DNA from: Rutpela maculata | Lineage: Eukaryota; Arthropoda; Insecta; Coleoptera; Cerambycidae | Assembly (NCBI GenBank): GCA_936432065.2 | Contig: OW386285.2 | Location: forward strand, 173,953,984 to 174,017,983 | DNA length: 64,000 bases | Direction of reading: 5' to 3' | Part shown: positions 23,925 to 33,269 of the stretch, piece by piece | Layout of the letters: every line of letters starts with the position of its first letter | Numbering within the stretch: the first letter of the stretch is position 1 | Program-made: the position numbers and the translations under genes | Notes under the pieces: model-generated | Database searches by the model: none | What the model saw: the letters and a program-made list of their open reading frames with translations, nothing else | What the model was told of the DNA's origin: nothing

Positions 23925-24671
23925 TGTGGAGTTACGGAAAAGTCCTTTTGTGATACTTTTTTCGTTTTCAAACGTTAACGTAAAGAATCCAGCCCCAACC
24001 AGGACCAGCATCGAGCAAGGCCCAGGGATTAAAATTCTCCAAGTGAAGACAAGTGCAACGGTTGAAGAATGCATCGAGCATCGCTGATACTGGAAGTAGC
24101 AATCATTGTTTATTCCTCCCCTTTGCCTAAAGTCAATCACGATACTTAAAGCAAAATAGGGTAAACCGAGTAGTTAGTAGCATCAAAGTAAAAAAAAAAA
24201 AAAAAAAAAAATAAATTTTGAATAAAATTAAACTATTTTTTACAATAAATAATTATTAATTCCTTTTTACAATAAAGTGTTTTCTATTAGTATTAATTTC
24301 CCGAATTAGAATTAATATTTTGTTATATCATTCATATAAAATTATTATCGCAATTACCTAGAACGAGTTAGTTAAGATTAATTTCCGCGAATTATGCAAA
24401 AGTGATTATATTACATTTATCATTCCGTCGTTGAATTTATCTTGTATTCCAACAAGCACGTTTCTAAGCCTTCTAAAACTTTACAGTTTTATACACATAA
24501 ATTAAATAATATCATATACTGAGTGTTTATTTTTGTTTGACCTTACTTTTATTATTTCTCGCAAACCTTTATGAACGTATTTATAAATTTTATTTTATTA
24601 TAAAATTACTATTATATTGCCTATATTAGTGTAGTTCTAATTAAAGTATTTTTGCTTCTAATTTATCTGAA

Positions 24672-25826
24672 ATGGCACCGCCAGTTTTTGACGTAAAAAC
24701 TCTATGCATTTTGCCCCCTTTCGGCGGCAATCCTAATGAATTGTACGATTTTATTAAAGTTTCGGTAACACTATTAAATCATTATTTTGACCCAAGACCA
24801 GAAAATATCGGTTGTATACAAAATGTTTTAATTTTACAAGGAATTATCAGTAAATTAAGAGGTCGTGCAAAAGAGGTCGTTTCAATTTATGGTTGCAATG
24901 ACTTTGATAAAATAAAAAAGACGCTTATTCAAAATTTCGGAGACCAACGTGACGAAAATTCATTAACTAGAGACCTTGTAAATTTAAAGCAGTTACCAAA
25001 CGACACTCCTATGCAATTTTATGAGAGGGTAATGGGACTATTAAATACAATTAATAATTACGTCGATCTTCATAACAGTAATGATGTAATAACAACAAGT
25101 AAAAGGGACTTTTTTAAACAACAAGCCCTAACAACATTTCTAGCCGGACTTCGCGAACCTATCGGATCAGTAATACGCGCTATGAGACCAAAAGATTTAG
25201 CAAAAGCAATACAATTTATTCAAGAAGAACTTAATATTAGGTATCTACAGAGAAGTCATCTTAGCACACAAAATGTACCATCCGGAAGACCTATTTCAGA
25301 AATTCCGAGACCACAACCACAGCACAACTTCACGCCAAGATTTCACCAACAGAACTTTGCACAACAACCCCGTGTCAATTACTTCCAAAATCAAAATCAA
25401 TCAAGATTCCCTCAAGGACCCATACATGTCAGACCCCGCATGAATTTCCAACAACCACGATTTCCAACAAATCAACAAGTATTTGGAAAACCGATGAATG
25501 TATGGAAACCAAACCCTAACACATCTCAACAACTACCACGGCCCACACCGATGAGCACAACATCAAGGCTAACTTTGCCTAGAACATTCACTCAACAAAA
25601 TCCTGTCCGAAATCAACAACCACAAGGACAAAAATTTGGTACCGAACAACTTTTTAACATAGAACAAGAAACACCAACCGTAGAAGACGAATACCCTGAA
25701 GAATATGAACAAGAAGCATATGGTTACGACTACACTCAAGAAATACCGTCAGAAAATATTGAAAACACACAAGATGAACAAAATGAAACTTTTTCCTACG
25801 ATCCGTACCCGAACAACGAGACATAG
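24672..25826 (+). CDS. gag: Gag-like protein of the errantivirus
   Basis: 384 codons from the first ATG after a roughly 750-bp leader. The N-terminal 200 residues form a capsid-like region; the FGDQRDENSL block (around residues 90-100) is characteristic of gypsy/errantivirus Gag. Residues about 205-330 are rich in Gln, Pro, Asn and Arg, consistent with RNA binding, and the tail is acidic. No CCHC zinc knuckle is visible, as is usual in errantiviruses. It overlaps the pol frame only at 25,787-25,826, so Gag-Pol probably arises by a -1 frameshift there. Intact and presumably cytoplasmic, forming the particle. Confidence 0.93.
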   Translation: MAPPVFDVKTLCILPPFGGNPNELYDFIKVSVTLLNHYFDPRPENIGCIQNVLILQGIISKLRGRAKEVVSIYGCNDFDKIKKTLIQNFGDQRDENSLTRDLVNLKQLPNDTPMQFYERVMGLLNTINNYVDLHNSNDVITTSKRDFFKQQALTTFLAGLREPIGSVIRAMRPKDLAKAIQFIQEELNIRYLQRSHLSTQNVPSGRPISEIPRPQPQHNFTPRFHQQNFAQQPRVNYFQNQNQSRFPQGPIHVRPRMNFQQPRFPTNQQVFGKPMNVWKPNPNTSQQLPRPTPMSTTSRLTLPRTFTQQNPVRNQQPQGQKFGTEQLFNIEQETPTVEDEYPEEYEQEAYGYDYTQEIPSENIENTQDEQNETFSYDPYPNNET

Positions 25827-28800
25827 TTGAACTACATATGTACACCAATAAAAGAGAACTTCCGTATATCGAAATAAAAAATCCACCCTTAAAACTTTTG
25901 ATCGATACCGGTGCTACCAAATCATTTTTAAACCCCCAAACAGGATTTAAATATTACAAAGATAAACTAATACATGAACCATTTGTAGTCACTTCCATAT
26001 TTCAAAATCATTCGCAAGAATATTGTGTTAACATTCCGACTTTTTCAGAATTTAGTTCAGACTCAAATTTAAAGTTTTATCTTTTTAAATTTCATGATGT
26101 CTTTGATGGTCTAATAGGCCTAGATAATCTAAAATTACTAAATGCTCATATCAGTTTTCCCCAATCAAAACTAATTACGGAACATTCAACTCTGCCTATC
26201 AGATATTATGAAGCCCAAAAACCTCAAATTTATTCAATAACCCTAGATCCAAACACTATAACTAAAGTTAAACTTCCCGTTGACAAAAATGGCACTGTAA
26301 TTATACCCACGCAAAATGTGCAAGGCGCAAAAATCAATGAAACCTTGACACACGCTAACAATAATTTCGCGTACGCAGAATTGATTAATGACAGCGAACA
26401 CGAACTTCAAATATCTTTAAAAGAACCCATAAAAACATCATGCATTGACTTAGAAAATTTCTACCTTTATTCAGCTGACATTCTACCCCTAGACACACAA
26501 GATGTACAAATTCACCAACTAATTCGCACAGATCATATGAATAGTGAGGAAATGACGCAGATATTAAAACTATGCCAAAAGTATTCAGATATATTTCATC
26601 AAGAAAATTCACCCTTAAGTTTCACAAATCAGGTAAAACATCAAATAAAAACGAAGGACGAACTTCCTGTTTACACGAGATCATACAGGTACCCTTATGT
26701 CCACAAAATAGAGGTAAACAAACAAATTTCTTCTATGTTTTTAGGTATTTTAAGACCCAGCAACTCGCCATGGTCATCACCGATATGGATAGTGCCGAAA
26801 AAACCGGACGCCTCGGGAAAAGTTAAATGGCGCATCGTGGTCGACTACAGGAAGATTAACGAAAAAACCATAGACGATCGATATCCAATACCAAATATCA
26901 CAGATATCCTCGACAAACTTGGCAAATGCCAATACTTCACCACGCTGGACCTCGCAAGCGGCTTCCACCAGATAGAAATGGCCCCAGAAGATATTCCAAA
27001 AACGGCGTTTAACGTGGAAAACGGGCATTTCGAATACACAAGAATGCCATTTGGGTTGAAGAACGCTCCAGCCACTTTCCAAAGGGTGATGGACAACGTT
27101 TTGAAAGGACTTCAAAACGATATATGTCTCGTATACATGGATGACATCATCGTATACTCAACATCTTTAGCTGAACATATTTTAAATTTAAACAAAGTTT
27201 TCCAAAGATTAAGAGAGTCCAACCTTAAAATACAGCTGGATAAGTCCGAGTTTTTGCAAAAACAAGTAGCATTTTTAGGCCACATCGTGACGCCAGAGGG
27301 TATAAAACTGAATCCCGAGAAAATAAAGGCGATATTGAAATATCCGATTCCCAGAACAACCAAAGAGATAAAAGGCTTCCTTGGACTACTTGGCTACTAC
27401 AGAAAGTTCATCAAGGACTTCGCCAAAATTACCAAACCGCTTACTCTTTGTTTGAAGAAGGATTCAAAAATAGAACACACCCCGGACTTTATCGAATGTT
27501 TCGAGATTTGTAAAAATTTATTAATAAATGAACCTCTCCTACAGTACCCGGATTTCTCGAAACCATTCAACCTTACAACCGATGCTAGCAACTATGCCGT
27601 AGGCGCCATTTTATCTCAAGGGCCCATCGGAAGCGACAAACCTATAGCTTACGCATCTCGCACCCTCAACGACTCTGAAACAAACTACTCAACCATTGAA
27701 AAAGAAACACTTGCAATAGTATGGGCGACCAAATACTTCAGGCCCTACCTGTTTGGCCGAAAATTTAAGATCTTGACCGACCATAAACCACTCCAGTGGT
27801 TGTTCTCCCTAAAAGAACCAAACAGCAAACTAGTGAGATGGCGGCTTAGGCTCGAAGAATTCGATTATGATATATGCTATAAAAAGGGAAAGAAGAACAC
27901 CAACGCCGATGCGTTGTCCCGTATCGAAATTAACACGAAGGAAATGACACCCCTACAAAAATATATACGAGATTTCAATGCCGAAATGTCAGCACATGAG
28001 GAAGAAAGTCAAGTTGATGACGCTTCTCTTTATAACAACCAAAACAGCACAATCGCAGACCCAGGAGATGACGAACGACAAGAAGAAACCGCTAACCAAA
28101 CTCACGACAACGAAACCAACCACTCAAATCAAGAAGAACCCATACTAACTATTCCAATATCAGAAAAACCATTAAATTACTATGCCAACCAAATAATATT
28201 TAAAACAATACTTTACGGTATCACCATACCAAAAATAAAAAAACCTTTTCCGAATAAAAAAAGATTAACTGTTTCCATCGGACTTGATAAATTCGAGTCC
28301 AACGTTGTCAATTTCTTTAAAGATTACGTACCACCAAAAACTAAACATGCTATTTACTTCGAGAATAACGACAAATACCAAGAAGTCTGCGAAATACTAC
28401 GACAATCATTCTTAAACTCTTCTTTTGACCTAGTTAAGTGTAATACTTTACTACGAGATGTAACTTCTAAGGACGAACGGAAAGAAATCATCCAAAAATA
28501 CCACGAAAGTAAGACAAATCACCGTGGCACGCTTGAAACCGAAACCCGTATTAGACTAACCTATTATTGGCCGAAACTTAAAGAGGACATACAAGACTAC
28601 ATAAATCAATGCGATATTTGCCAAATTAATAAATATGATCGAAATCCGATTAAACCTAAATTTATGATCACGCCTACTCCCACGAAACCCTTCGAAATTG
28701 TACATGCCGACGTATTCTCAGTCGAAAAACAGAAATTTGTAACTCTTGTTGATTCTTTTTCCAAATACGCTCAAGCATACCCAGTAGAAGGAGCTTGTAG

Positions 28801-29548
28801 CATAAATATCGTTAAAACACTTCTAACTTATATTAATCACCACGGCTTACCACATTTATTCGTAGCGGACAGCGGAGGTGAATTTAAAAGCAAAATGATT
28901 CAAGAGTTCATGGAAACCCATAAAACCGCGATTCATTATACAACTCCCGGTAACTCACAATCGAATGGAATAATCGAACGGTTTCATTCCACACTGATAG
29001 AACATTTACGGATACTTAAATATAACAAAAATAATTCAGACATTAAGGAATTAATGCTATATGCAATTTTAGGTTACAATAATTCGATACACTCAATAAC
29101 AAAACAAAAACCAATTGATGTTATAAATGGCCACCTATCAACTAAAGATCCTTTTGATATAGAACTAGACAATGCTCTACTAAATAATTATATTTCTCAG
29201 CACCGCGAAAAAACAAAAGAACTTTACGCGAAAATACATAAATGTTCAGTCGAAAAGAAAACTGCGGCCATAAACAACCTAAACAAAAAAAGACAAGAAC
29301 CAATTAAGTATAAACCCAAACAAAAGGTTTATGTCAAAAGATTCAGCAAAATACGAAATAAAATGTATCCAAAATATACACCCCAAGTGGTTACAAAAAA
29401 TAATAAGATAACTATCGGCATCCCCGGAACAACTAGACATAAAAGACTTATAAAAAATATTCCAACCAAACAAACTGACAAGAATATATCCTTACAGGTT
29501 GACGCACATCCTAGTACAAGTGCAACCCCAGGACATACGGATAACTAA
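25787..29548 (+). CDS. pol: Pol polyprotein: protease, reverse transcriptase, RNase H, integrase
   Basis: The first in-frame ATG is at 25,838 (1,236 codons), but the frame is open from 25,787, after a TGA at 25,784, and is probably entered by -1 frameshift from gag. Residue numbers from 25,838: aspartic protease LIDTGATKS at about 21; RT with YMDD at about 432; RNase H TTDASNYAVGAIL at about 579; integrase zinc finger from about 888 (H, H, then CDIC); integrase catalytic Asp 957 (HADVFS), Asp 1011 (VADSGG) and Glu 1047 (IIERFHS), a D,D35E arrangement. All key residues are present and there are no stops, so it looks functional. It ends overlapping the env N-terminal frame by about 50 bp. Confidence 0.95.
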   Translation, partial: NFFLRSVPEQRDIVELHMYTNKRELPYIEIKNPPLKLLIDTGATKSFLNPQTGFKYYKDKLIHEPFVVTSIFQNHSQEYCVNIPTFSEFSSDSNLKFYLFKFHDVFDGLIGLDNLKLLNAHISFPQSKLITEHSTLPIRYYEAQKPQIYSITLDPNTITKVKLPVDKNGTVIIPTQNVQGAKINETLTHANNNFAYAELINDSEHELQISLKEPIKTSCIDLENFYLYSADILPLDTQDVQIHQLIRTDHMNSEEMTQILKLCQKYSDIFHQENSPLSFTNQVKHQIKTKDELPVYTRSYRYPYVHKIEVNKQISSMFLGILRPSNSPWSSPIWIVPKKPDASGKVKWRIVVDYRKINEKTIDDRYPIPNITDILDKLGKCQYFTTLDLASGFHQIEMAPEDIPKTAFNVENGHFEYTRMPFGLKNAPATFQRVMDNVLKGLQNDICLVYMDDIIVYSTSLAEHILNLNKVFQRLRESNLKIQLDKSEFLQKQVAFLGHIVTPEGIKLNPEKIKAILKYPIPRTTKEIKGFLGLLGYYRKFIKDFAKITKPLTLCLKKDSKIEHTPDFIECFEICKNLLINEPLLQYPDFSKPFNLTTDASNYAVGAILSQGPIGSDKPIAYASRTLNDSETNYSTIEKETLAIVWATKYFRPYLFGRKFKILTDHKPLQWLFSLKEPNSKLVRWRLRLEEFDYDICYKKGKKNTNADALSRIEINTKEMTPLQKYIRDFNAEMSAHEEESQVDDASLYNNQNSTIADPGDDERQEETANQTHDNETNHSNQEEPILTIPISEKPLNYYANQIIFKTILYGITIPKIKKPFPNKKRLTVSIGLDKFESNVVNFFKDYVPPKTKHAIYFENNDKYQEVCEILRQSFLNSSFDLVKCNTLLRDVTSKDERKEIIQKYHESKTNHRGTLETETRIRLTYYWPKLKEDIQDYINQCDICQINKYDRNPIKPKFMITPTPTKPFEIVHADVFSVEKQKFVTLVDSFSKYAQAYPVEGACSINIVKTLLTYINHHGLPHLFVADSGGEFKSKMIQEFMETHKTAIHYTTPGNSQSNGIIERFHSTLIEHLRILKYNKNNSDIKELMLYAILGYNNSIHSITKQKPIDVINGHLSTKDPFDIELDNALLNNYISQHREKTKELYAKIHKCSVEKKTAAINNLNKKRQEPIKYKPKQKVYVKRFSKIRNKMYPKYTPQVVTKNNKITIGIPGTTRHKRLIKNIPTKQTDKNISLQVDAHPSTSATPGHTDN

Positions 29549-29747
29549 CCTAGAAACTAACCCCGGAATCCTTCCACTAAAACTTGGACAAGCCCGAATT
29601 CAAACAAGCTTACACGATTTCGTACATTACTACGATTTAAAACCTATATCACAAGAAATCGAAACAATTTCTCTGCAATACGATCTAATAACTAAAGCAA
29701 TAAATAGCTGTCAAGCATACCTTCAAATTTACAAAATTTCGATCTAA
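29499..29747 (+). CDS. env: Env N-terminal segment (first of two frames)
   Basis: An 82-codon frame overlapping the end of pol. The GILPLKLGQARIQTS block and the following VHYYDLKP stretch resemble the start of mature errantivirus envelope surface subunits. It stops at 29,745-29,747, while the rest of Env continues in another frame, so a one-base-scale frame change lies near 29,735. Errantivirus Env is normally made from a spliced mRNA with its start joined from upstream; I cannot locate that splice. The break may be an inactivating mutation or a sequence error. Confidence 0.7.
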   Translation: MTHILVQVQPQDIRITNLETNPGILPLKLGQARIQTSLHDFVHYYDLKPISQEIETISLQYDLITKAINSCQAYLQIYKISI

Positions 29748-29749
29748 GT

Positions 29750-31183
29750 TTGAAGTATCAACTCAAGAGCGCGAAACGGAAATTAGACACTATTTACCCA
29801 ACTCACCGGACCAAACGCGGACTAATAAATGGGTTAGGAAGCATAATAAAAGCCATTTCAGGTAACTTAGACCAAGAAGACGCTGAAAGATATAACAAGG
29901 CAATTGAAAAATTACAAAACAACCAAGAAAATATTGTGCAAAATCTTAACTCACATATTTCCATTACACGCGATTTAATTGAAAACTTTAATACAACAGT
30001 TTCACTACTGAGTCACAATCAGGAAGAAATCACCGCGCAAATAAATGGAGTAAGCTCAGACTTAAAGAAATTCGTATTTGATTTCAATCATTACATGAGA
30101 GCTAGAAACATACTTGATCAATTAAACTTAGCCTTACAAACCACCTTGCAGTTATTAACAGATATTGAAAATTCAATAACATTTGCAAAAATAGGTATCT
30201 TACATAATAGTATAATGAGTTTTGAAAACTTAAATTCAATTGTTGATATAATGTTAAGTCATCACCCTTCCGAACAATTACTTTATGTACGGAAGGAAGA
30301 ATTAATAAAATATTATAAGATAATCACAGTAGATGCCTACTACTCGGATCACAGAATAGTCTTTATTTTGCACTTCCCTTTGATACATCCTGAAACCTTT
30401 ACCCACTATCACTTATATTCGATACCCACGAAAAATTCCACAACCATTATACCACCTTCACCCTTCTTAACAATGAATGCTGAACTCTATCAGTATGACA
30501 GCAAGCGTTGTATGCAGTTGGAAACCATGTACTTATGTCAAAACACTTTGATAATTCAGGACGTCGATAAGAAAGACTGCATATTCCAAATATTACAACT
30601 AAACAATAAACAAGCTAGTTGCCATCACACGAAAATCGCGATGACCACACCTTTAATAGAGCAGTTAACAGAAGCCCACTATGTCGCTATATTTCCAAGG
30701 CAAACCAAAGTTCTAACAAAATGTACTTCAACAGAAATTCAAACGCTACAGGGAGTATACCTAGTTCAACTTCCCAGAGGATGTCAGTTCCAGACGTTAA
30801 ATTTTGTTTATCTAAATACAAAAACAGAAATTCAAGAACAGCCCTTAACACTACCGAAAATTGAAACGGCAGTCATCCAAGACCCGGAAGAACACCATCT
30901 CAATATCGACAAAATCCCCTTAGATGGACTTCAGAAGATTCAACAAAACCAAAAGAAGCTTCTGCCCTTATCTATTACCAAAAGAGGAGAAAGCTCTACC
31001 CACTTCTGGACGACCCCATTATTTATTATTGGTACCCTACTGATAATATTCGTCATTTATAAATGCAGAGAAAGACTAATGCAGAAGAAGAAGAAGACCT
31101 CAACCGGCAGACAAGAAGTTTTCTTTCATCCCCATAAAACTTCTTCTAAGGATGGAGGAGTTATAGATGCCAGTACCCCTTGA
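29750..31183 (+). CDS. env: Env main segment with furin-like site, fusion region and membrane anchor
   Basis: 477 codons. A basic cleavage-type motif RTKR ends at residue 23, followed by GLINGLGSI, the position of the fusion-peptide-like sequence in errantivirus/baculovirus F-type envelope proteins. Helical, coiled-coil-like sequence follows (about residues 45-130). A single membrane segment (PLFIIGTLLIIFVIY) lies near residues 425-440, with a short basic tail. The last eight codons and the stop are inside the 3' LTR. No normal signal peptide is in this frame because the N-terminus lies in the preceding, shifted frame. The ATG at 29,750 is probably not the true start. Confidence 0.88.
   Translation: MKYQLKSAKRKLDTIYPTHRTKRGLINGLGSIIKAISGNLDQEDAERYNKAIEKLQNNQENIVQNLNSHISITRDLIENFNTTVSLLSHNQEEITAQINGVSSDLKKFVFDFNHYMRARNILDQLNLALQTTLQLLTDIENSITFAKIGILHNSIMSFENLNSIVDIMLSHHPSEQLLYVRKEELIKYYKIITVDAYYSDHRIVFILHFPLIHPETFTHYHLYSIPTKNSTTIIPPSPFLTMNAELYQYDSKRCMQLETMYLCQNTLIIQDVDKKDCIFQILQLNNKQASCHHTKIAMTTPLIEQLTEAHYVAIFPRQTKVLTKCTSTEIQTLQGVYLVQLPRGCQFQTLNFVYLNTKTEIQEQPLTLPKIETAVIQDPEEHHLNIDKIPLDGLQKIQQNQKKLLPLSITKRGESSTHFWTTPLFIIGTLLIIFVIYKCRERLMQKKKKTSTGRQEVFFHPHKTSSKDGGVIDASTP
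31148..31158 (+). promoter_or_regulatory. Polypurine tract
   Basis: AAGGATGGAGG immediately before the 3' LTR, as required for plus-strand priming. It also encodes part of the Env tail. Confidence 0.8.
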
Positions 31184-31394
31184 CTTCCAGCTGAGATCAG
31201 CATCCCAACGTCACAGCAAGAGATAAGCTAAAGTTACTTATTCTCTCGGAAGATGTTAATTCAGGCTTTTTGTCACTTTACCTTGTATTGTACACATCGT
31301 CATAATAAATTGCTACTTTTTGTATTTTGTTCTTTGCTTGTGAAAATTTCTAATTGTTTTTAAAAAACAGTTTTCCGGACGGGAAAACATTAGT
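31159..31394 (+). repeat. 3' LTR (236 bp)
   Basis: Same length as the 5' LTR with one mismatch. Followed by target duplication CGGG at 31,395-31,398. Confidence 0.95.
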
Positions 31395-31436
31395 CGGGCA
31401 CCACAAATTTGTAAGGAGGCGGACACGATACAAATG

Positions 31437-31439
<3 letters not shown>

Positions 31440-31503
<64 letters not shown>
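31440..31503. repeat. (TA)n microsatellite at the centre of the X palindrome
   Basis: 64 bp of TA flanked by perfect inverted sequence: GATACAAATGCACA on the left and TGTGCATTTGTATC on the right, continuing outward in both arms. Confidence 0.98.
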
Positions 31504-31506
<3 letters not shown>

Positions 31507-32013
31507 CATTTGTATCGTGTCCGCCTCCTTACAAATTTGTGGCGCCCGCACCTCCACTAGAAATAATATAGATAGATTAGTTCTGTTTACATATACATAA
31601 CCGCCAAATTTCACTTACCAAGGGCACGCGGAGAGGGGAAAGGATTTTTATCTTTTTTTACATACACTTTTTTATTCATACGATTGGTATGTTTACACCT
31701 CGTTATATAAATAGTACCTCTCTGACTCAATGTATTTAAAACTGTTATATATAACGGTAGACTTTGCCTCCTTCGAGGTTGCCAGACTTCTATAGTGTAA
31801 AATGCTCTAGCGCTTGCGCAATTAGTTGCGCTATGCAATCGGGTGCGTTTGTTATTATGATGATTCATATTGTGTAAGTTATACTCTATCAGATTACATT
31901 GGTGTTTTACCCGATAATGTGCGATTATCTGTTTTAAAATGAACCGTTCACGCTAAATATCTATTGTAGAATAATGTATGTAATTCAAAATATGTTCTTA
32001 AGGGAATTATTAT

Positions 32014-32637
32014 CAGTGGCGGCTGGTGAAATTTCAATATTTTTTTTCTCGTCTGTGGCGCATGGGTCCCATACGAAACTTGGGAAATAACATCTAGAGA
32101 AGCACTTCTCTAATGACCCCTAAAAAATTTTGCAAAAGCAGTTTGCGAAAAAATTTTTGAAAATTCGCTAGCCTCCCCTGGGTCTAGGGACCCCTGTTTA
32201 CTTTTATTTTTTTTTGTCATATGCATTTGACTTTTCATAAAAATGCATCGACAGATTTTTCAGTTTGTGAAAATATTTTCATTACTAACTGAGATACAAC
32301 GAATTGAAATATTGTAATTTGTTAAATTGTAAATTACAAAATTTCAGTTCATTGTATTTCAGTTAGTAATGAAAATATTTTCACAAACTCTAAAATCTGT
32401 CGATACATTTTTATGAAAAGTCAAATGCATATGACAAAAAAAAATAAAAGTAAACAGGGGTCCCTAGACCCAGGGGAGGCTAGCAAATTTTCAAAAATTT
32501 TTTCGCAAACTGCTTTTTCAAAATTTTTTAGGGGTCATTAGAGAAGTGCTTCTCTAGATGTTATTTCCCAAATTTCGTATGGGTCCCATGCGCCACAGAC
32601 GAGAAAAAAAATATTGAAATTTCACCAGCCGCCGCTG
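32014..32637. mobile_element. 624-bp hAT-like fold-back MITE
   Basis: Almost entirely palindromic (centre about 32,326), starting CAGTGGCGGCTGGTGAAATT. It has a perfect 8-bp target duplication ATTATTAT (32,006-32,013 and 32,638-32,645). The left X arm (about 23,205-23,225, reverse) has the unoccupied site with a single ATTATTAT. Eight-base duplications and CAGTGGCG-type ends fit hAT elements. Confidence 0.93.
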
Positions 32638-32703
32638 ATTATTATTACTATTTAAAATGCTTTTCAAAAGACATCACTGAATCAGTTCAATTTTGTAACA
32701 CAA

Positions 32704-32982
32704 TTGTTACATATTAGTCCACGTAAATTAGATATTTTAGAAGAAATAATTTATAAAGTAATAATATTTGGAATGCTTAATCTAGATAGGGTTCGAAATA
32801 GATACCCGAATGGTTCCCTACAATTTAGAGGGGGTGAAACGTCCGTAATGATTATGAATAGAGCTGCTTCGGCCATATTACGGGGACTTAACGCTGGTTT
32901 TTCACTTTTATCTTGTAAACCGTTCGTCGAAAGAGAAAAAAGTATAGGAAATAAAAAAATCGTCATGTTAAATTCTGCATAA
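32704..32982 (+). CDS. Hypothetical 92-codon frame in X, probably not a gene
   Basis: Open frame upstream of the nuclease pseudogene. Part of it (32,843-32,877) is an inverted copy of nuclease-gene sequence at 33,456-33,490, so the frame is composite. The left arm keeps some of it with a frame change. No recognised domain. Confidence 0.12.
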   Translation: MLHISPRKLDILEEIIYKVIIFGMLNLDRVRNRYPNGSLQFRGGETSVMIMNRAASAILRGLNAGFSLLSCKPFVEREKSIGNKKIVMLNSA

Positions 32983-33269
32983 AAAATGTACTATTAACCT
33001 TGTAGCTTATCCTCACCTATTTCGCGCTAACAGCATCCGAACAGAGGCGTAGTTTGGGGCGCAGAGGTAAAAATTCATCCTATTCCAAGTTTGACTCCGG
33101 ATATCTTAAAACCGGTTACTTTAACGAGAAAAATGCTCAGGAATGAATTTATTGATCAGAATTTTCTCTATTAGATGCATATATAGAGGGTTTTGTCGCA
33201 AGTAGTTTATGTATTTTCCCCTTCTTTGCAATTATATTAGAGGATAATCTGTACTGTTCACACAAAAGA

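Larger units (their letters stand above)
23679..31394 (+). mobile_element. Complete errantivirus-type Ty3/gypsy LTR retrotransposon
   Basis: 7.7 kb element with two 236-bp LTRs differing at one base, a tRNA-type primer site, gag, pol and env frames in order, and a polypurine tract. Flanked by a 4-bp target duplication CGGG (23,675-23,678 and 31,395-31,398). The inverted X copy supplies the empty site (GTGCGGGCGCC on the reverse of about 31,541-31,551), confirming both ends. Near-identical LTRs imply a recent insertion. Gag and pol are open; env is interrupted by a frame change near 29,735. Confidence 0.97.
20679..31439 (-). mobile_element. Element X, left copy of the palindrome (split by an LTR retrotransposon)
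   Basis: About 3.04 kb of X once the LTR element (23,679-31,394) and one copy of its 4-bp duplication are removed. It is the reverse complement of 31,504-35,598 with these differences: no 624-bp hAT-like insertion, about 1.2 kb of the nuclease region missing, a 490-bp interspersed repeat present instead, and an extra inverted minisatellite monomer. The outer end reads CATGCATTTAGTAC after the TA tract; the inner end, read outward-in, begins TGTGCATTTGTATC before CCGCCTCC. These ends share TGCATTT-GTA and CCTCC, so they look like short terminal inverted repeats. Confidence 0.8.
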
